Below are positions 56,313 through 64,000 of a stretch of 64,000 nt of DNA, piece by piece; the stretch's first letter is position 1, and the number at the start of each line of letters is the position of its first letter. This DNA comes from Pseudomonas xionganensis (GTDB lineage Bacteria; Pseudomonadota; Gammaproteobacteria; Pseudomonadales; Pseudomonadaceae): positions 1,640,180 through 1,704,179 of the forward strand of contig NZ_WKJZ01000001.1 of NCBI RefSeq assembly GCF_009763245.1. The letters are read 5' to 3'. The notes beneath the pieces were generated by a model that was not told the DNA's origin, did not search any database, and saw only the letters and a program-made list of their open reading frames with translations. A program made the position numbers and the translations under genes.

Positions 56313-57644
56313 GTGAAGTACCTGGCTGCCCTGTTGTCCGCCTGCTGTCTAGTGGCCTGGCCCCTGTCGGGGTGGGCCTGGTCCAATCATGCCCTGGGCA
56401 GCCAGTTGGCCTTGCGGCAGCTGCCTGAATTGCAGGGGCAGGTGCGCTATGAGGCGCTGGAGGATTTTCTCGTCGCCCAGGCCGGGCTCATCGAGCAGCT
56501 GCTCGATGAGCAGGAAGCCTTTGCCCGGGAGCACTTTCCCGATTATCCGGTGCGCCCCGACGAACTGCGCTTCTCGGCTGCGGCAGCGGACTTGCGTGGG
56601 GCCTTTATCCAGGCCCTGCGGGTCAACCCCGAAGTGCGTCTGGCGCCTTTCGTGCAGCTGTTGCCCGGGCAGGATGGCGCGCAGCGTCAGCGCTTGCCGA
56701 TTGAGAAGGTGCTGGTGTTTCGCAAGTTGGGGCCCTGGAGCCATTGGCAGTATCTGCAGCTGAACCCGGGGGAAGCGGTCGATGTGCTGCAGGTCCTGAG
56801 CAGCGCCGCCGATGAACCGGATTATGGCCACGATATCAACCTGTTCAGCGACAACCCCGGGGCGGCGGGGGCACGCTATAACTTCGGCGAGCAGCCATTT
56901 GGCGACGCGCGTTTCGAGTATTCCTCCCAGGCACCGTTCCATATTGGCTACTACCACGAGGGCGAGATCATCTTCCAGGCCGCGCCCTACCTGCGCCGCA
57001 CCCTGCCGCACTGGCGCATCTATCAATACACCGGCCTGGCCCGCCTGGCCTTTACCCGCGGACATGACTACTGGGGCTATCGCTTTCTCGGCTGGGCCCT
57101 GCACTACCTGCAGGATCTGACCCAGCCCTATCACGCCAAGACGGTGCCGGGGTTTTCCACCCCGGAGCTGATCCTGATTGCCCTGAAGGCCGCTGCCGGG
57201 TATCCCGAGCAGCGCGAGGGCGCGATTGCCCGCGTCGCCGACCGGCATACCGCCATCGAGGAGTACCAGCTGGAGCGGATGCAGCAGCTGCTGCAGGCGG
57301 GCGAGTCGCAGCACCCGCTTTTGCGCGCCTACAGTGAAGCGCCGGCGCAGCCGTATCTGCCTTTCTCGGTGGATTACCCGGTGCAGGTGGTGGCTGCCGA
57401 GTCCCATGCCACGGCGGATCGTTTCGATCAGCTGATTGGCGACTGGCTGGCCCGTCAGCCCGAGCAGGCGCCGGGGTTCAGTGCGGGCAATCAGTTGAGC
57501 CGTAGCCAGGCCGATCCGCTGCTGGAGCAATTGCTGGTGGAGTTGTTCCGCCGGTTTGCCGCCCATAGTCGTGCGGCCGTTCAGGCCAGCCTCAGTGGCG
57601 GGACGGTTGAGCGGCTTGCGCCTGGCTCAGAGCTTGTGGACTGA
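56313..57644 (+). CDS. S1/P1 nuclease or zinc phospholipase C-like exported protein
   Basis: A 443-residue protein from the GTG at 56313, whose signal peptide ends GWA and leaves Trp as the first mature residue (WSNHALG). That is the N-terminal zinc ligand position in S1/P1 nucleases and zinc phospholipases C. The motif HYLQDLTQPYH (His, Asp at +4, His at +10) is the shared trinuclear zinc motif. DYGHDINLFSD and later His/Asp residues may complete the site. Substrate (phospholipid or nucleic acid) is unresolved. Upstream in-frame starts exist at 56241 and 56259. The 3' end overlaps the convergent gene by 53 bases. Confidence 0.78.
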   Translation: MKYLAALLSACCLVAWPLSGWAWSNHALGSQLALRQLPELQGQVRYEALEDFLVAQAGLIEQLLDEQEAFAREHFPDYPVRPDELRFSAAAADLRGAFIQALRVNPEVRLAPFVQLLPGQDGAQRQRLPIEKVLVFRKLGPWSHWQYLQLNPGEAVDVLQVLSSAADEPDYGHDINLFSDNPGAAGARYNFGEQPFGDARFEYSSQAPFHIGYYHEGEIIFQAAPYLRRTLPHWRIYQYTGLARLAFTRGHDYWGYRFLGWALHYLQDLTQPYHAKTVPGFSTPELILIALKAAAGYPEQREGAIARVADRHTAIEEYQLERMQQLLQAGESQHPLLRAYSEAPAQPYLPFSVDYPVQVVAAESHATADRFDQLIGDWLARQPEQAPGFSAGNQLSRSQADPLLEQLLVELFRRFAAHSRAAVQASLSGGTVERLAPGSELVD

Positions 57645-58485
57645 ACCACAATTCGCGCCGCACCAGGGGCGTGGCGGCGGGCAGCAGGGGATTGTGCAGC
57701 TCGATGATGCGCCGCTGGGCGAGCTTGCTACGGGCCAGCGGGGCGGCGAAATGCTGTTTGAACAGTCGGTCGAAGTCGCCATCGGCCAGGGCTCGCTCCA
57801 GCCCCAGGCGTACCGTCGCGGCCAGGTCCGGGCGCTGCGGCGAGAAGAAGAAATACATCGCGGTGGGGTAGCGCAGCAGCACATGGGGGTCGACCTCAAG
57901 CCCCTGTCCTCGGGGCTGTTCCAGCTCATCCCAGATTTCGATCAGCGCCCGCGGAAAATAGTCGAAACGCTCGGCCCTGAGCATATGGAACAGGCTGGCA
58001 TAGCTGGACGACACCTGTACCGGCAGGCCATGACTGCGCAATATATGGGTGTCCGGCCAGTCGTGGCCCTGGCCGGCCGAGAAGTGGCGCAAGTCATCCA
58101 GCCCGTATACCTGGCTCAGGCGCTGCCCCTGACCGGCCGGCAGCAGGGCGATGCGCCAGCCGAACAGGCCCTTGTCCAGCGGAATACGCACGGGGAGCAG
58201 GCGCTGTTCGCGCTCGTGGCTGGTCATGCTCCAGACCACGTCCAGGTGTTCGCCGCGCTGCAGATTGAGCAGGGCGCGCTCCTGCTCCATGGGGTGGGGC
58301 GTCGGGGTCAGACGCAGCGGGCTGTGGGCCTTGTCCAGGGCCAGCTGCAGCTGGGCCAGCATATAGCTTGAGCGAAATTCGTCGCCATCGGCGCGGCGCG
58401 GGTAGCGCAGTTCTTCGGCCAGAAGCGGCGCCGGGTTTGGCAGCAGGAGCACTAGCAGAAACAGGCAACAGCTCAGGCGGGGCAT
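57592..58485 (-). CDS. Periplasmic solute-binding protein, SBP family 3-like, orphan
   Basis: A 297-residue protein with a signal peptide (LFLLVLLLPNPAPLLA). Segments such as RGEHLDVVWSMTSHEREQ, GWRIALLPAG and ALADGDFDRLFKQHF resemble SBP family 3 proteins of unknown ligand. The ATG at 58485 follows AAGGA; the frame extends to 58539. No transporter genes are adjacent. It overlaps the convergent phospholipase-like gene over 53 bases. Confidence 0.72.
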   Translation of the reverse strand: MPRLSCCLFLLVLLLPNPAPLLAEELRYPRRADGDEFRSSYMLAQLQLALDKAHSPLRLTPTPHPMEQERALLNLQRGEHLDVVWSMTSHEREQRLLPVRIPLDKGLFGWRIALLPAGQGQRLSQVYGLDDLRHFSAGQGHDWPDTHILRSHGLPVQVSSSYASLFHMLRAERFDYFPRALIEIWDELEQPRGQGLEVDPHVLLRYPTAMYFFFSPQRPDLAATVRLGLERALADGDFDRLFKQHFAAPLARSKLAQRRIIELHNPLLPAATPLVRRELWFSPQALSQAQAAQPSRH

Positions 58486-58579
58486 GGTGAACGAGTCCTT
58501 TCGTGGCGGACCTGAGGCGGGCTCAGGCGGCTGGCGCATTATGCCAGCCTGCGCCTGTCGCCTGTAGTCATGCGCGCCA

Positions 58580-58906
58580 TCAGCTCGGCAGCAGGCGTCT
58601 CTCGGCCTGGATTTCCGGGAGATCCTGGCGGCGCTGATACACCCGCAGCGGCTCGCTGATATTCAGGCGCTCATCGATATTCTGCTGCAGCAGCAGACCC
58701 AGGCGCGCGCGATCCAGGGTCATCAGATCGCCTGCAAGGCGGCGCCAGACAAATTCGCTGCAGGGCGTGATGCTGGCTTCGTCGACATCCAGGCCAAAGG
58801 AGTCCTCGGAGAAACGCACGATATGCTGACCGCTCTTGTGATTGAAACCGACAAAGCCGCTCAGGGCATCGGCCGCGGCGCAAATGCTGGAAGATGTGAT
58901 GCTCAT
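58580..58906 (-). CDS. Hypothetical protein
   Basis: A 108-residue protein of no family I recognise (IVRFSEDSFGLDVDEASITPCSEFVWRRLAGDLM in pieces; LLQQNIDERLNISEPLRVY). It has no signal peptide and no clear membrane segment. ATG 58906 has GAGG seven bases upstream, which favours it over 58918. Confidence 0.7.
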   Translation of the reverse strand: MSITSSSICAAADALSGFVGFNHKSGQHIVRFSEDSFGLDVDEASITPCSEFVWRRLAGDLMTLDRARLGLLLQQNIDERLNISEPLRVYQRRQDLPEIQAERRLLPS

Positions 58907-59023
58907 GGTAAACCTCATGCTGACGGGGGTTTACACGCAAGGGCGCTGTTCTGGTTATGCGCCCATGCTAGAGCCTTGGCCGCCTGGTGCCTTGCTGCCG
59001 ATCAATAAAGTGACGTGATCTGC

Positions 59024-60157
59024 TCAGGGCAACGGCTGCTGCAAAAAGGCCTGGCGCAACTGCTGCAGGCGCTGCTGATGTTGATGCAGGCTAGGCAGGC
59101 TCGGGCCTGGATCGTCGCTGTGGCAACCGGGCTGGCCGGCGACAAAGGCGTCCCAGGAGCGACTGGGCTGATCCCCCTCGCCACTGGCCAGGGTGGCCAG
59201 GCTGCCATCTTCCAGCCAGCTGGCGGACAGCCAGTGGGATGGGCCGGCGGCGTGGCAGCTCAGGCTGGCTTCCAGTTCCACCAGCTGGGTATCGACAAAC
59301 AGCGCCTCGTAGTTGAGGCGTTCCTGACAGCTGGAATTTGCGCCACGTTCGGCAACCAGGGTCAGGCGCTCCAGCTGATGCGCTCCCCGTTGCAGTTGCA
59401 GCAAGTGCTGGCGCTGCAGTTGCCAGCCCTGGAGAAAATCCGGAAGTGCAGTGTGCAGCTGATAACTGCGTTGTCCGGCGGGTGGCTGGCGAGGTGGGTC
59501 GCTCTGCACATCGGAGGCCAGCTCGCGAAAAAGGTTGGCCAGGGGATGGCGGGCGCGGAATCGATAACGCTCGGCATCGATCGCCTGGACATGGCGGTCG
59601 CACTGCTGAATCAGAGGTGTCAGTTGGGCGGGGCCGTCGCTCCAGCGATAACGCAGGCGCATGCCCAGCTCCAGGCTGTGCTGGCTGCTGAGCATACCCA
59701 GTTGCAAGGCCTGGCCGGGCTCCGGCAGATGCGCCAGGGCGAAGTCGATAAAGTTCGGGCTGGTGCCTTCCGGTTGCAGCGGCAGGGCCACGCGCAGCTC
59801 GCTCAGGCGGTAGCTGCGATGTCCTTCGGGCACCTGGGCAATGCGAAAGTGCAGCTGGCGGGGGCCGCGTTCCAGCACTGTGCCCGTCAGCTCAAGGTGG
59901 TGCAGGATGGGAAACAGGCGGCTGCCGATCGGCATGATGCGTTCGAGCCTGGCGGTGACCCCGGGGATCAGCTAGCGCGGCTCGAAGGTTGCGGTCACGC
60001 TGAGCCGGGGTGAGGCCAGCATGGCCGCCAGCTCGCTGGCGCTGAGCACACCACCGATATGCTGGATCTGCAGTTCAACATCCAGGGTTCGGGCCTGCAC
60101 CAGGCCCGTCTGCAGGCCGAACAGCAGACCCAGGGTGGTTAACCAGTGCCGGCGCAT
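59024..60157 (-). pseudogene. Exported protein gene interrupted by an in-frame TAG
   Basis: Reading from ATG 60157 gives a signal peptide (LTTLGLLFGLQTGLVQA) and 61 residues to a TAG at 59974-59972. The same frame continues without another stop to 59024, giving 377 residues if the TAG is read through. The second part (from LIPGVTARLERI) has no signal peptide or ribosome site of its own, so a single nonsense change, such as CAG to TAG, is the simplest reading. The protein family is not recognised. A functional shorter protein from ATG 59935 cannot be excluded. Confidence 0.65.
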
Positions 60158-60249
60158 GGGGCATTCCCGCGAGTGAGGAAGGGTCAGTGTCCATAACCAC
60201 GACGGTGGCGGTCAAGGCCGGCATGCTGGCCGCCCAGGTTGGGCGTCGA

Positions 60250-60870
60250 TCAGTTCTGCAGTGGCGAGGAGAAGGCGCTGATCTTGCCGAAGGGCGAGCT
60301 GGTCATGCCCACCTTGACCGCCATCAGGGGCGAGTTGTTCACCCACACGTCATCGATCACGATGGTTTCACCCAGGTTGTCGTTGTCGGCGGCCACCAGC
60401 AGGTAGTAGGTGCCGTCTTCCGGGGCTTCGCCATCCCAGCTCAGGTTGACCTGGCCCACCTGGGCGGAGGCCCGTGATGGCTTGCTGGCGATAATCGCAC
60501 CGTAGCTGTCGAGGAGCATGGCCTTGGGCTTGAGGGCCAGCTTGTTGAAACTGACGCAGGGCTTGCGGCACAGCGACTGAACATTGAGGGTGTAGCGCTC
60601 ACCTTTCTTCAGCTCCAGGGAAAACACCCGGTAATTGGAGATGGAGCTGCCAAAGTCCAGGCGCGGTTCGTCGGCGCTGATCGGCCACTGTGGCGCCAAC
60701 AACTCGGAGCTGATCGGCAGCGGAATGGCCTGGGTGTTGTGGATGGCTTCCAGGGTGCTGCTGGCCATCGGCGAGTGGCCGGCCTTGACCGAGGTCTGGT
60801 AGAGCGATTGCGGGCTGCTGGCGCAGGCCGTGAGCAGCAGGCAGGCGCTCAGGCTGAGAATTCTGTACAC
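60250..60870 (-). CDS. MalM-like lipoprotein
   Basis: A 206-residue protein with a lipobox (ACLLLTAC, Cys near 15) from the GTG at 60870, which has AGAGGA upstream. The body (SISNYRVFSLELKKGERYTL in pieces; SLCRKPCVSFNKLALKPKAMLLD in pieces) resembles the maltose operon periplasmic protein MalM family. No maltose genes are near, so a maltose role is not supported. The open frame extends back to 61053 without a plausible signal. Confidence 0.65.
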   Translation of the reverse strand: MYRILSLSACLLLTACASSPQSLYQTSVKAGHSPMASSTLEAIHNTQAIPLPISSELLAPQWPISADEPRLDFGSSISNYRVFSLELKKGERYTLNVQSLCRKPCVSFNKLALKPKAMLLDSYGAIIASKPSRASAQVGQVNLSWDGEAPEDGTYYLLVAADNDNLGETIVIDDVWVNNSPLMAVKVGMTSSPFGKISAFSSPLQN

Positions 60871-61070
60871 GGTGCTAATCCTCTGGGACAACGTCCTTGT
60901 GATCACATCGGGCTTGGGCAAGCCGGGGACATGGATTTTACGCCCTTTGCGCGGGCTTGAGGGTGCCGTTCGGCACGTTTCTCTGCAGTGAGCGCCTGGC
61001 AGGCTGTGTCGCCGCTGCGGGCCCGGCAGGTATGCCGCCCTCCCTGACGGCATACCGGGGCGTCCTTGGC

Positions 61071-61772
61071 TTAGCCGCTCAGGCCGACATAGACGTTCTG
61101 CACGTCGTCGTGAGCGTCCAGGGCTTCAAGGAAGGCCTCGACCTCTTCCAGCTGTTCGGCGCTCAGGCCGCTGACCGGGTTCTTGGGCATATAGCCCAGC
61201 TTGGCCGAGTTGACGGTAAAGCCCTGCTCGGGCAGCGCCTTGCACACGGCGTCGAGATCGGTGGGTTCGGTCACGAACAGGGTGTTGCCCTCGTCACTCG
61301 GCTCGAAGTCCTGGGCGCCGGCCTCGATGGCCGCCAGCTCCGGGTCGGCGCCGCTGTCCGAGGACGCCTCGATCATGCCGACATGGTTGAAATCCCAGGT
61401 CACCGAGCCGGAAGCGCCCATCTGGCCCTTGCGGAACAGCACGCGGATTTCCGCCACGGTGCGGTTCACGTTGTCGGTCAGGCATTCGATGATCACCGGC
61501 ACCTGGTGAGGGGCGAAGCCTTCGTAGGTGGTGCGCTCGAAGTTGACGGTCTCGCCGAGCAGGCCCGCGCCTTTTTTGATGGCGCGCTCCAGGGTGTCCT
61601 TGGGCATGGAGGCTTTCTTGGCCTGGTGTACGGCCAGGCGCAGCTTGGGGTTCATGTCCGGGTCGGCGCCGTTACGCGCGGCGATCATGATTTCCTTGAC
61701 CAGACGGCCGAAAATCTTGCCCCTGGCATTGGCGGCGGCTTCTTTAGGTTTGGCTTTCCACTGGGCGCCCAT
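61071..61772 (-). CDS. YebC/PmpR family DNA-binding protein (YeeN-like)
   Basis: A 233-residue protein starting [20 protein letters not shown], with the family core [39 protein letters not shown] and [13 protein letters not shown]. It is closer to the YeeN type than to the YebC type, which begins MAGHSKWANIKHRK. YebC relatives act as regulators or at stalled ribosomes; the role here is unknown. Confidence 0.9.
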   Translation of the reverse strand: MGAQWKAKPKEAAANARGKIFGRLVKEIMIAARNGADPDMNPKLRLAVHQAKKASMPKDTLERAIKKGAGLLGETVNFERTTYEGFAPHQVPVIIECLTDNVNRTVAEIRVLFRKGQMGASGSVTWDFNHVGMIEASSDSGADPELAAIEAGAQDFEPSDEGNTLFVTEPTDLDAVCKALPEQGFTVNSAKLGYMPKNPVSGLSAEQLEEVEAFLEALDAHDDVQNVYVGLSG

Positions 61773-62052
61773 GGCTGTTCTCTTTTCTGTGGCAATAGAA
61801 GACGTTGCAGCCGCTGGCCGGGTGATCGGGCACTGATGCCCTGACGCGACCAGGGGGTGAACGCATACAGGTGGGCGATTTTAATCGCTCCGACGCAGCC
61901 TGGCACCCTGCAAATGCGGGCGCGCCATCCTGCCACGTGGCTGGGGCTGTTACAGGGCCCAGGCTTTGCTGCAGAATGAGCCAAGCTGCGGCCTGCGAGG
62001 CTGCCAGCCAATCGGTTGCACATGGGGACGGGCGTACGGGTCGGAGAATAGC

Positions 62053-62979
62053 GTGAACAATGCTTTGCCATTTGCCCAGCAGGTGCTGCTGCTGGAAAAG
62101 AAGCGTGCTGTGTTGCAGGGGCTGATCCACCTGAGTGAAGCCCTGGAGCTGTTGCGCAGTGGTCTGCAGGCCATGTTGCAGCTGGGCGATGGCGGTCAGG
62201 CCCAGGTGTCTTTGCGGGATATGCGGGCCTTCGAAACCATTCGCACCCGGGTTGCCCAGCTCAGCGATGGCGAATTGCGCAATAGCATCCATGCCCTGGA
62301 TCAGCGGGTCCTGCAGAGCCTGGCGCACATGTGTCAGCTGGCCCTGCAGCTGGTGGATGATGCCCGCACCTCGGCCCTCGACCTGGAACAGATCCAGCCC
62401 AGGGTCAATGAATTCAATCGCTTTGCCCGCACCGCCATTGCCATGCGCATTCTGCTGGAACGCCGTGGGCAGTTTATCGAGCCGTTGCAGCTGCCATTGC
62501 CTCAGCACGAGATCGAGCAACGCCTGGTGAGTGTGACGGAGAAGGAGCAGGGCATGACCCAGGCCCTGGTCAGTCATATCCAGGATATGCGCAGTGACCT
62601 GGCCCTGATGCTGGGTAATCCGGCCTGCTCCGCCAGCCAGCAGCAGTTTTATCAGGTGCTGGATCAGGCCCTGGCGGCCAACCTGAACCATATCGAGGCC
62701 GGGCTGAGTCTGGCCGAACTGCCCATGCCCATCGACAGCATCGAGGTTGGGGAGCAGCAGGTCATGGCCGAGTCGAGCGCCCAGCCTGAGCCGGAAGCGG
62801 AAGCGGAACCTGGGCTGGAGCCTGAAACCGCCGCGTCCGGTGCATCCGAATCCCAGTCGCAGGCCAGCGCGCCCATCGGTTTTGTCCCACGGCTGAAGGC
62901 CTGGCTGCACAGCCCCTGGCATGTGGGCTGGAAGGATGTGGGCGTGCGCGGCGAGAAAAAGCCGTCCGATAAAAACTAA
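62053..62979 (+). CDS. Hypothetical helical protein
   Basis: A 308-residue protein from a GTG at 62053 with weak CGGAG upstream (in-frame start at 61966 is possible). Residues 1-230 are mostly helical and Leu/Gln-rich. An acidic, Pro-Glu-Ala linker (about 245-265) and a basic C terminus follow (PRLKAWLHSPWHVGWKDVG). I do not recognise the family. It has no signal peptide. Confidence 0.72.
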   Translation: MNNALPFAQQVLLLEKKRAVLQGLIHLSEALELLRSGLQAMLQLGDGGQAQVSLRDMRAFETIRTRVAQLSDGELRNSIHALDQRVLQSLAHMCQLALQLVDDARTSALDLEQIQPRVNEFNRFARTAIAMRILLERRGQFIEPLQLPLPQHEIEQRLVSVTEKEQGMTQALVSHIQDMRSDLALMLGNPACSASQQQFYQVLDQALAANLNHIEAGLSLAELPMPIDSIEVGEQQVMAESSAQPEPEAEAEPGLEPETAASGASESQSQASAPIGFVPRLKAWLHSPWHVGWKDVGVRGEKKPSDKN

Positions 62980-63011
62980 AAAGGCCGGCGCCGCTCAGCG
63001 GCACCGGCCTT
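62973..63011 (-). terminator. Terminator of the parvulin gene (minus strand)
   Basis: AAGGCCGG-C-GCCGC and GCGGC-A-CCGGCCTT arms with a short loop; on the minus strand the stem is followed by TTTTTAG and further T residues. It overlaps the 3' end of the gene at 62053-62979. Confidence 0.8.
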
Positions 63012-63029
63012 GTGTCACTAGCGCCAGAC

Positions 63030-63311
63030 TCAGTCCTGGCGGCTGGTGACTTCCAGCAGGTGGTAGCCGAACTGGGTCTTCACCGGGCCCTGGACCACAC
63101 CGACCGGCGCGCTGAAGACCACGGTGTCGAACTCCTTGACCATCTGCCCCGGGCCGAACGAGCCGAGGTCGCCGCCCTGGCGGCTGGACGGGCAGCTGGA
63201 GTTGTCCTTGGCCACCTGGGCGAAGTCGGCGCCGGCTTCGATGGCGGCTTTCAGTTCATTGCACTTGGCTTCGCTGGAAACCAGGATGTGACGGGCAGTG
63301 GCGCGGGCCAT
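63030..63311 (-). CDS. ppiC: Parvulin-type peptidyl-prolyl isomerase (PpiC-like)
   Basis: A 93-residue single-domain cytoplasmic parvulin: ARHILVSSEAKCNELKAAIE (in pieces), DFAQVAKDNSSCPS, GGDLGSFGPGQMVKEFD and TQFGYHLLEV all match PpiC. It isomerises peptidyl-proline bonds. It has no signal peptide. It is divergent from the hibernation-factor-like gene, sharing the 234-base gap that holds an ANR-like site. Confidence 0.93.
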   Translation of the reverse strand: MARATARHILVSSEAKCNELKAAIEAGADFAQVAKDNSSCPSSRQGGDLGSFGPGQMVKEFDTVVFSAPVGVVQGPVKTQFGYHLLEVTSRQD

Positions 63312-63420
63312 GGGGGATGCTCCTTGGGTGATTAAGGCGGCAAGCCTAACCCAATGGCCGGGTCAGTCAAACCCTGGGCGCTGACGCCCCGACCGCCTGC
63401 GTGACGGCGGCCGGTTGGGG

Positions 63421-63434
63421 CTGATCCAGATCAG
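63421..63434. promoter_or_regulatory. ANR/FNR-like box
   Basis: CTGATCCAGATCAG is a perfect palindrome close to the FNR/ANR consensus TTGAT-N4-ATCAA. It lies about 118 bases upstream of the hibernation-factor-like gene and 109 bases upstream of ppiC on the other strand. Spacing to a -10 element is not certain. Confidence 0.5.
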
Positions 63435-63545
63435 GCAATTGCGACAAAGCGTTAAAGACTTGCCCAAATCCCCAGGCAATGGCGTAGTCTGCAGGTGTCG
63501 CCTCAGGAGGCGACGCTATTCGCGAACGGAAGAAGGAAAAGCAGT

Positions 63546-63962
63546 ATGCAAATCCAAGTTCACAGCGATAACCATATCGAAGGCAGTGCCCGCCTGGCTG
63601 ACTGGGTCAGCGCCAGTGTCGCCAGCAAGCTGGAGCGCTACGACGACGAGCTGACCCGCATCGTCGTCCACCTCAACGATGAAAACGGCGCGAAGGCCGG
63701 CGCACAGGACAAGCGCTGCCAGATCGAAGCCCGGCCCAAGGGGCTGCAACCTATTTCCGTCAGCCACAAGGCCGATGCCCTGGAGCTGGCCATCGAAGGC
63801 GCCCTGGAAAAACTCCAGCACGCCCTGGATCACCAGTTTGGCAAACTGCGCAGCAAGCGCGCCGCCCAGCAGCATGCCGAGGTCGTAGTGGAGGCAGGCA
63901 GCAGCCAGGATGCCCTGCTGCGTGAAGACTTCCTCGCCGAGGAGCAGCTGCGCGCCGTATAA
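63546..63962 (+). CDS. HPF/RaiA family ribosome-associated protein
   Basis: A 138-residue protein starting MQIQVHSDNHIEGSARLADW, with DDELTRIVVHLNDENGAKAG (in pieces) and a C-terminal ALEKLQHALDHQFGKLRSKR (in pieces), the beta-alpha fold of ribosome hibernation factors. The family binds the 30S decoding region and stabilises inactive ribosomes. It is short and lacks the long-HPF dimerisation domain. The ATG at 63546 follows GAAGGAAAAGC. An ANR-like box upstream suggests oxygen control. Confidence 0.85.
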   Translation: MQIQVHSDNHIEGSARLADWVSASVASKLERYDDELTRIVVHLNDENGAKAGAQDKRCQIEARPKGLQPISVSHKADALELAIEGALEKLQHALDHQFGKLRSKRAAQQHAEVVVEAGSSQDALLREDFLAEEQLRAV

Positions 63963-64000
63963 GCTCGCCGCTGGCAGACCCCCTGAAAAATACGCCCCCG

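Noticed and set aside
59024..59935. A separate intact gene starting at 59935
   Set aside because: It has no signal peptide or ribosome site, and the frame is continuous upstream through the TAG into a typical signal peptide, so an interrupted single gene is more likely.
61685..62071. Minus-strand reading frame between the YebC-like gene and 62053
   Set aside because: The sequence has no domain, low-quality composition and overlaps the start of the YebC-like gene out of frame; it looks like chance.

Overview
The window is a GC-rich bacterial chromosome segment with the gene content and order of Pseudomonas. Markers of this are tadA/mltF/purL, ypjD-like and corC-like genes beside ffh-rpsP-rimM-trmD-rplS, xerD-dsbC-hom-thrC-yaeQ-recJ-prfB-lysS, and plsB next to a gldA-type ABC operon. 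A REPIN-type repeat and other Pseudomonas-style palindromic repeats support the assignment. I cannot name the species. There are no rRNA or tRNA genes, CRISPR arrays, insertion sequences, prophage or plasmid genes: this is mostly conserved chromosome with lineage-specific genes between core blocks.

Layout. 0-3 kb: end of a multicopper oxidase, tadA and (reverse) the lytic transglycosylase mltF, separated by a long hairpin repeat. 3-12.5 kb: purL, a tandem CDGSH protein, a YqfO/NIF3-like protein, an L,D-transpeptidase, two Nudix enzymes, a gamma-carbonic anhydrase, purT and an SGNH hydrolase. 12.5-18.4 kb: CorC-like and YpjD-like membrane proteins, ffh and the rpsP-rimM-trmD-rplS operon. 18.4-24 kb: a membrane protein with a c-di-GMP-binding MshEN domain, then xerD, dsbC, hom and thrC. 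24-31 kb: an orphan solute-binding protein, a CoA-transferase, a GH13 sucrose-phosphorylase-type enzyme, yaeQ, recJ and a LapG-type protease. 31-40 kb: a DUF533 protein, a Cache-HAMP-GGDEF cyclase, prfB with its programmed frameshift, lysS, a TetR regulator, a lipoprotein, a DUF1704 protein and two small genes. 40-47.5 kb: plsB, a three-gene ABC/Gldg operon, a tautomerase and a cold-shock protein. 47.7-56 kb: hrpA, a DUF3087 protein, a second orphan binding protein, an exported MsrA/MsrB pair, a second diguanylate cyclase and a GNAT protein. 56-64 kb: an S1/P1-nuclease/phospholipase C-like protein, a third orphan binding protein, an exported-protein gene broken by an in-frame amber codon, a MalM-like lipoprotein, a YebC-family protein, a parvulin and a ribosome-hibernation-type protein.

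How the genes relate. Most blocks are housekeeping: purine synthesis (purL, purT), threonine synthesis (hom, thrC), translation and protein targeting (ffh, rpsP, rimM, trmD, rplS, prfB, lysS, tadA), and envelope maintenance (mltF, L,D-transpeptidase, plsB, dsbC, msrA/msrB). A c-di-GMP theme runs through the accessory genes: two GGDEF proteins with inhibitory sites, a LapG-like protease and an MshEN protein. I did not find an obvious new multigene system. The most unusual observations are the REPIN inserted in frame within hrpA, the MshEN domain joined through one membrane helix to an extracytoplasmic domain, the amber-interrupted gene at 59-60 kb, and two families of palindromic repeats that begin at gene stop codons.
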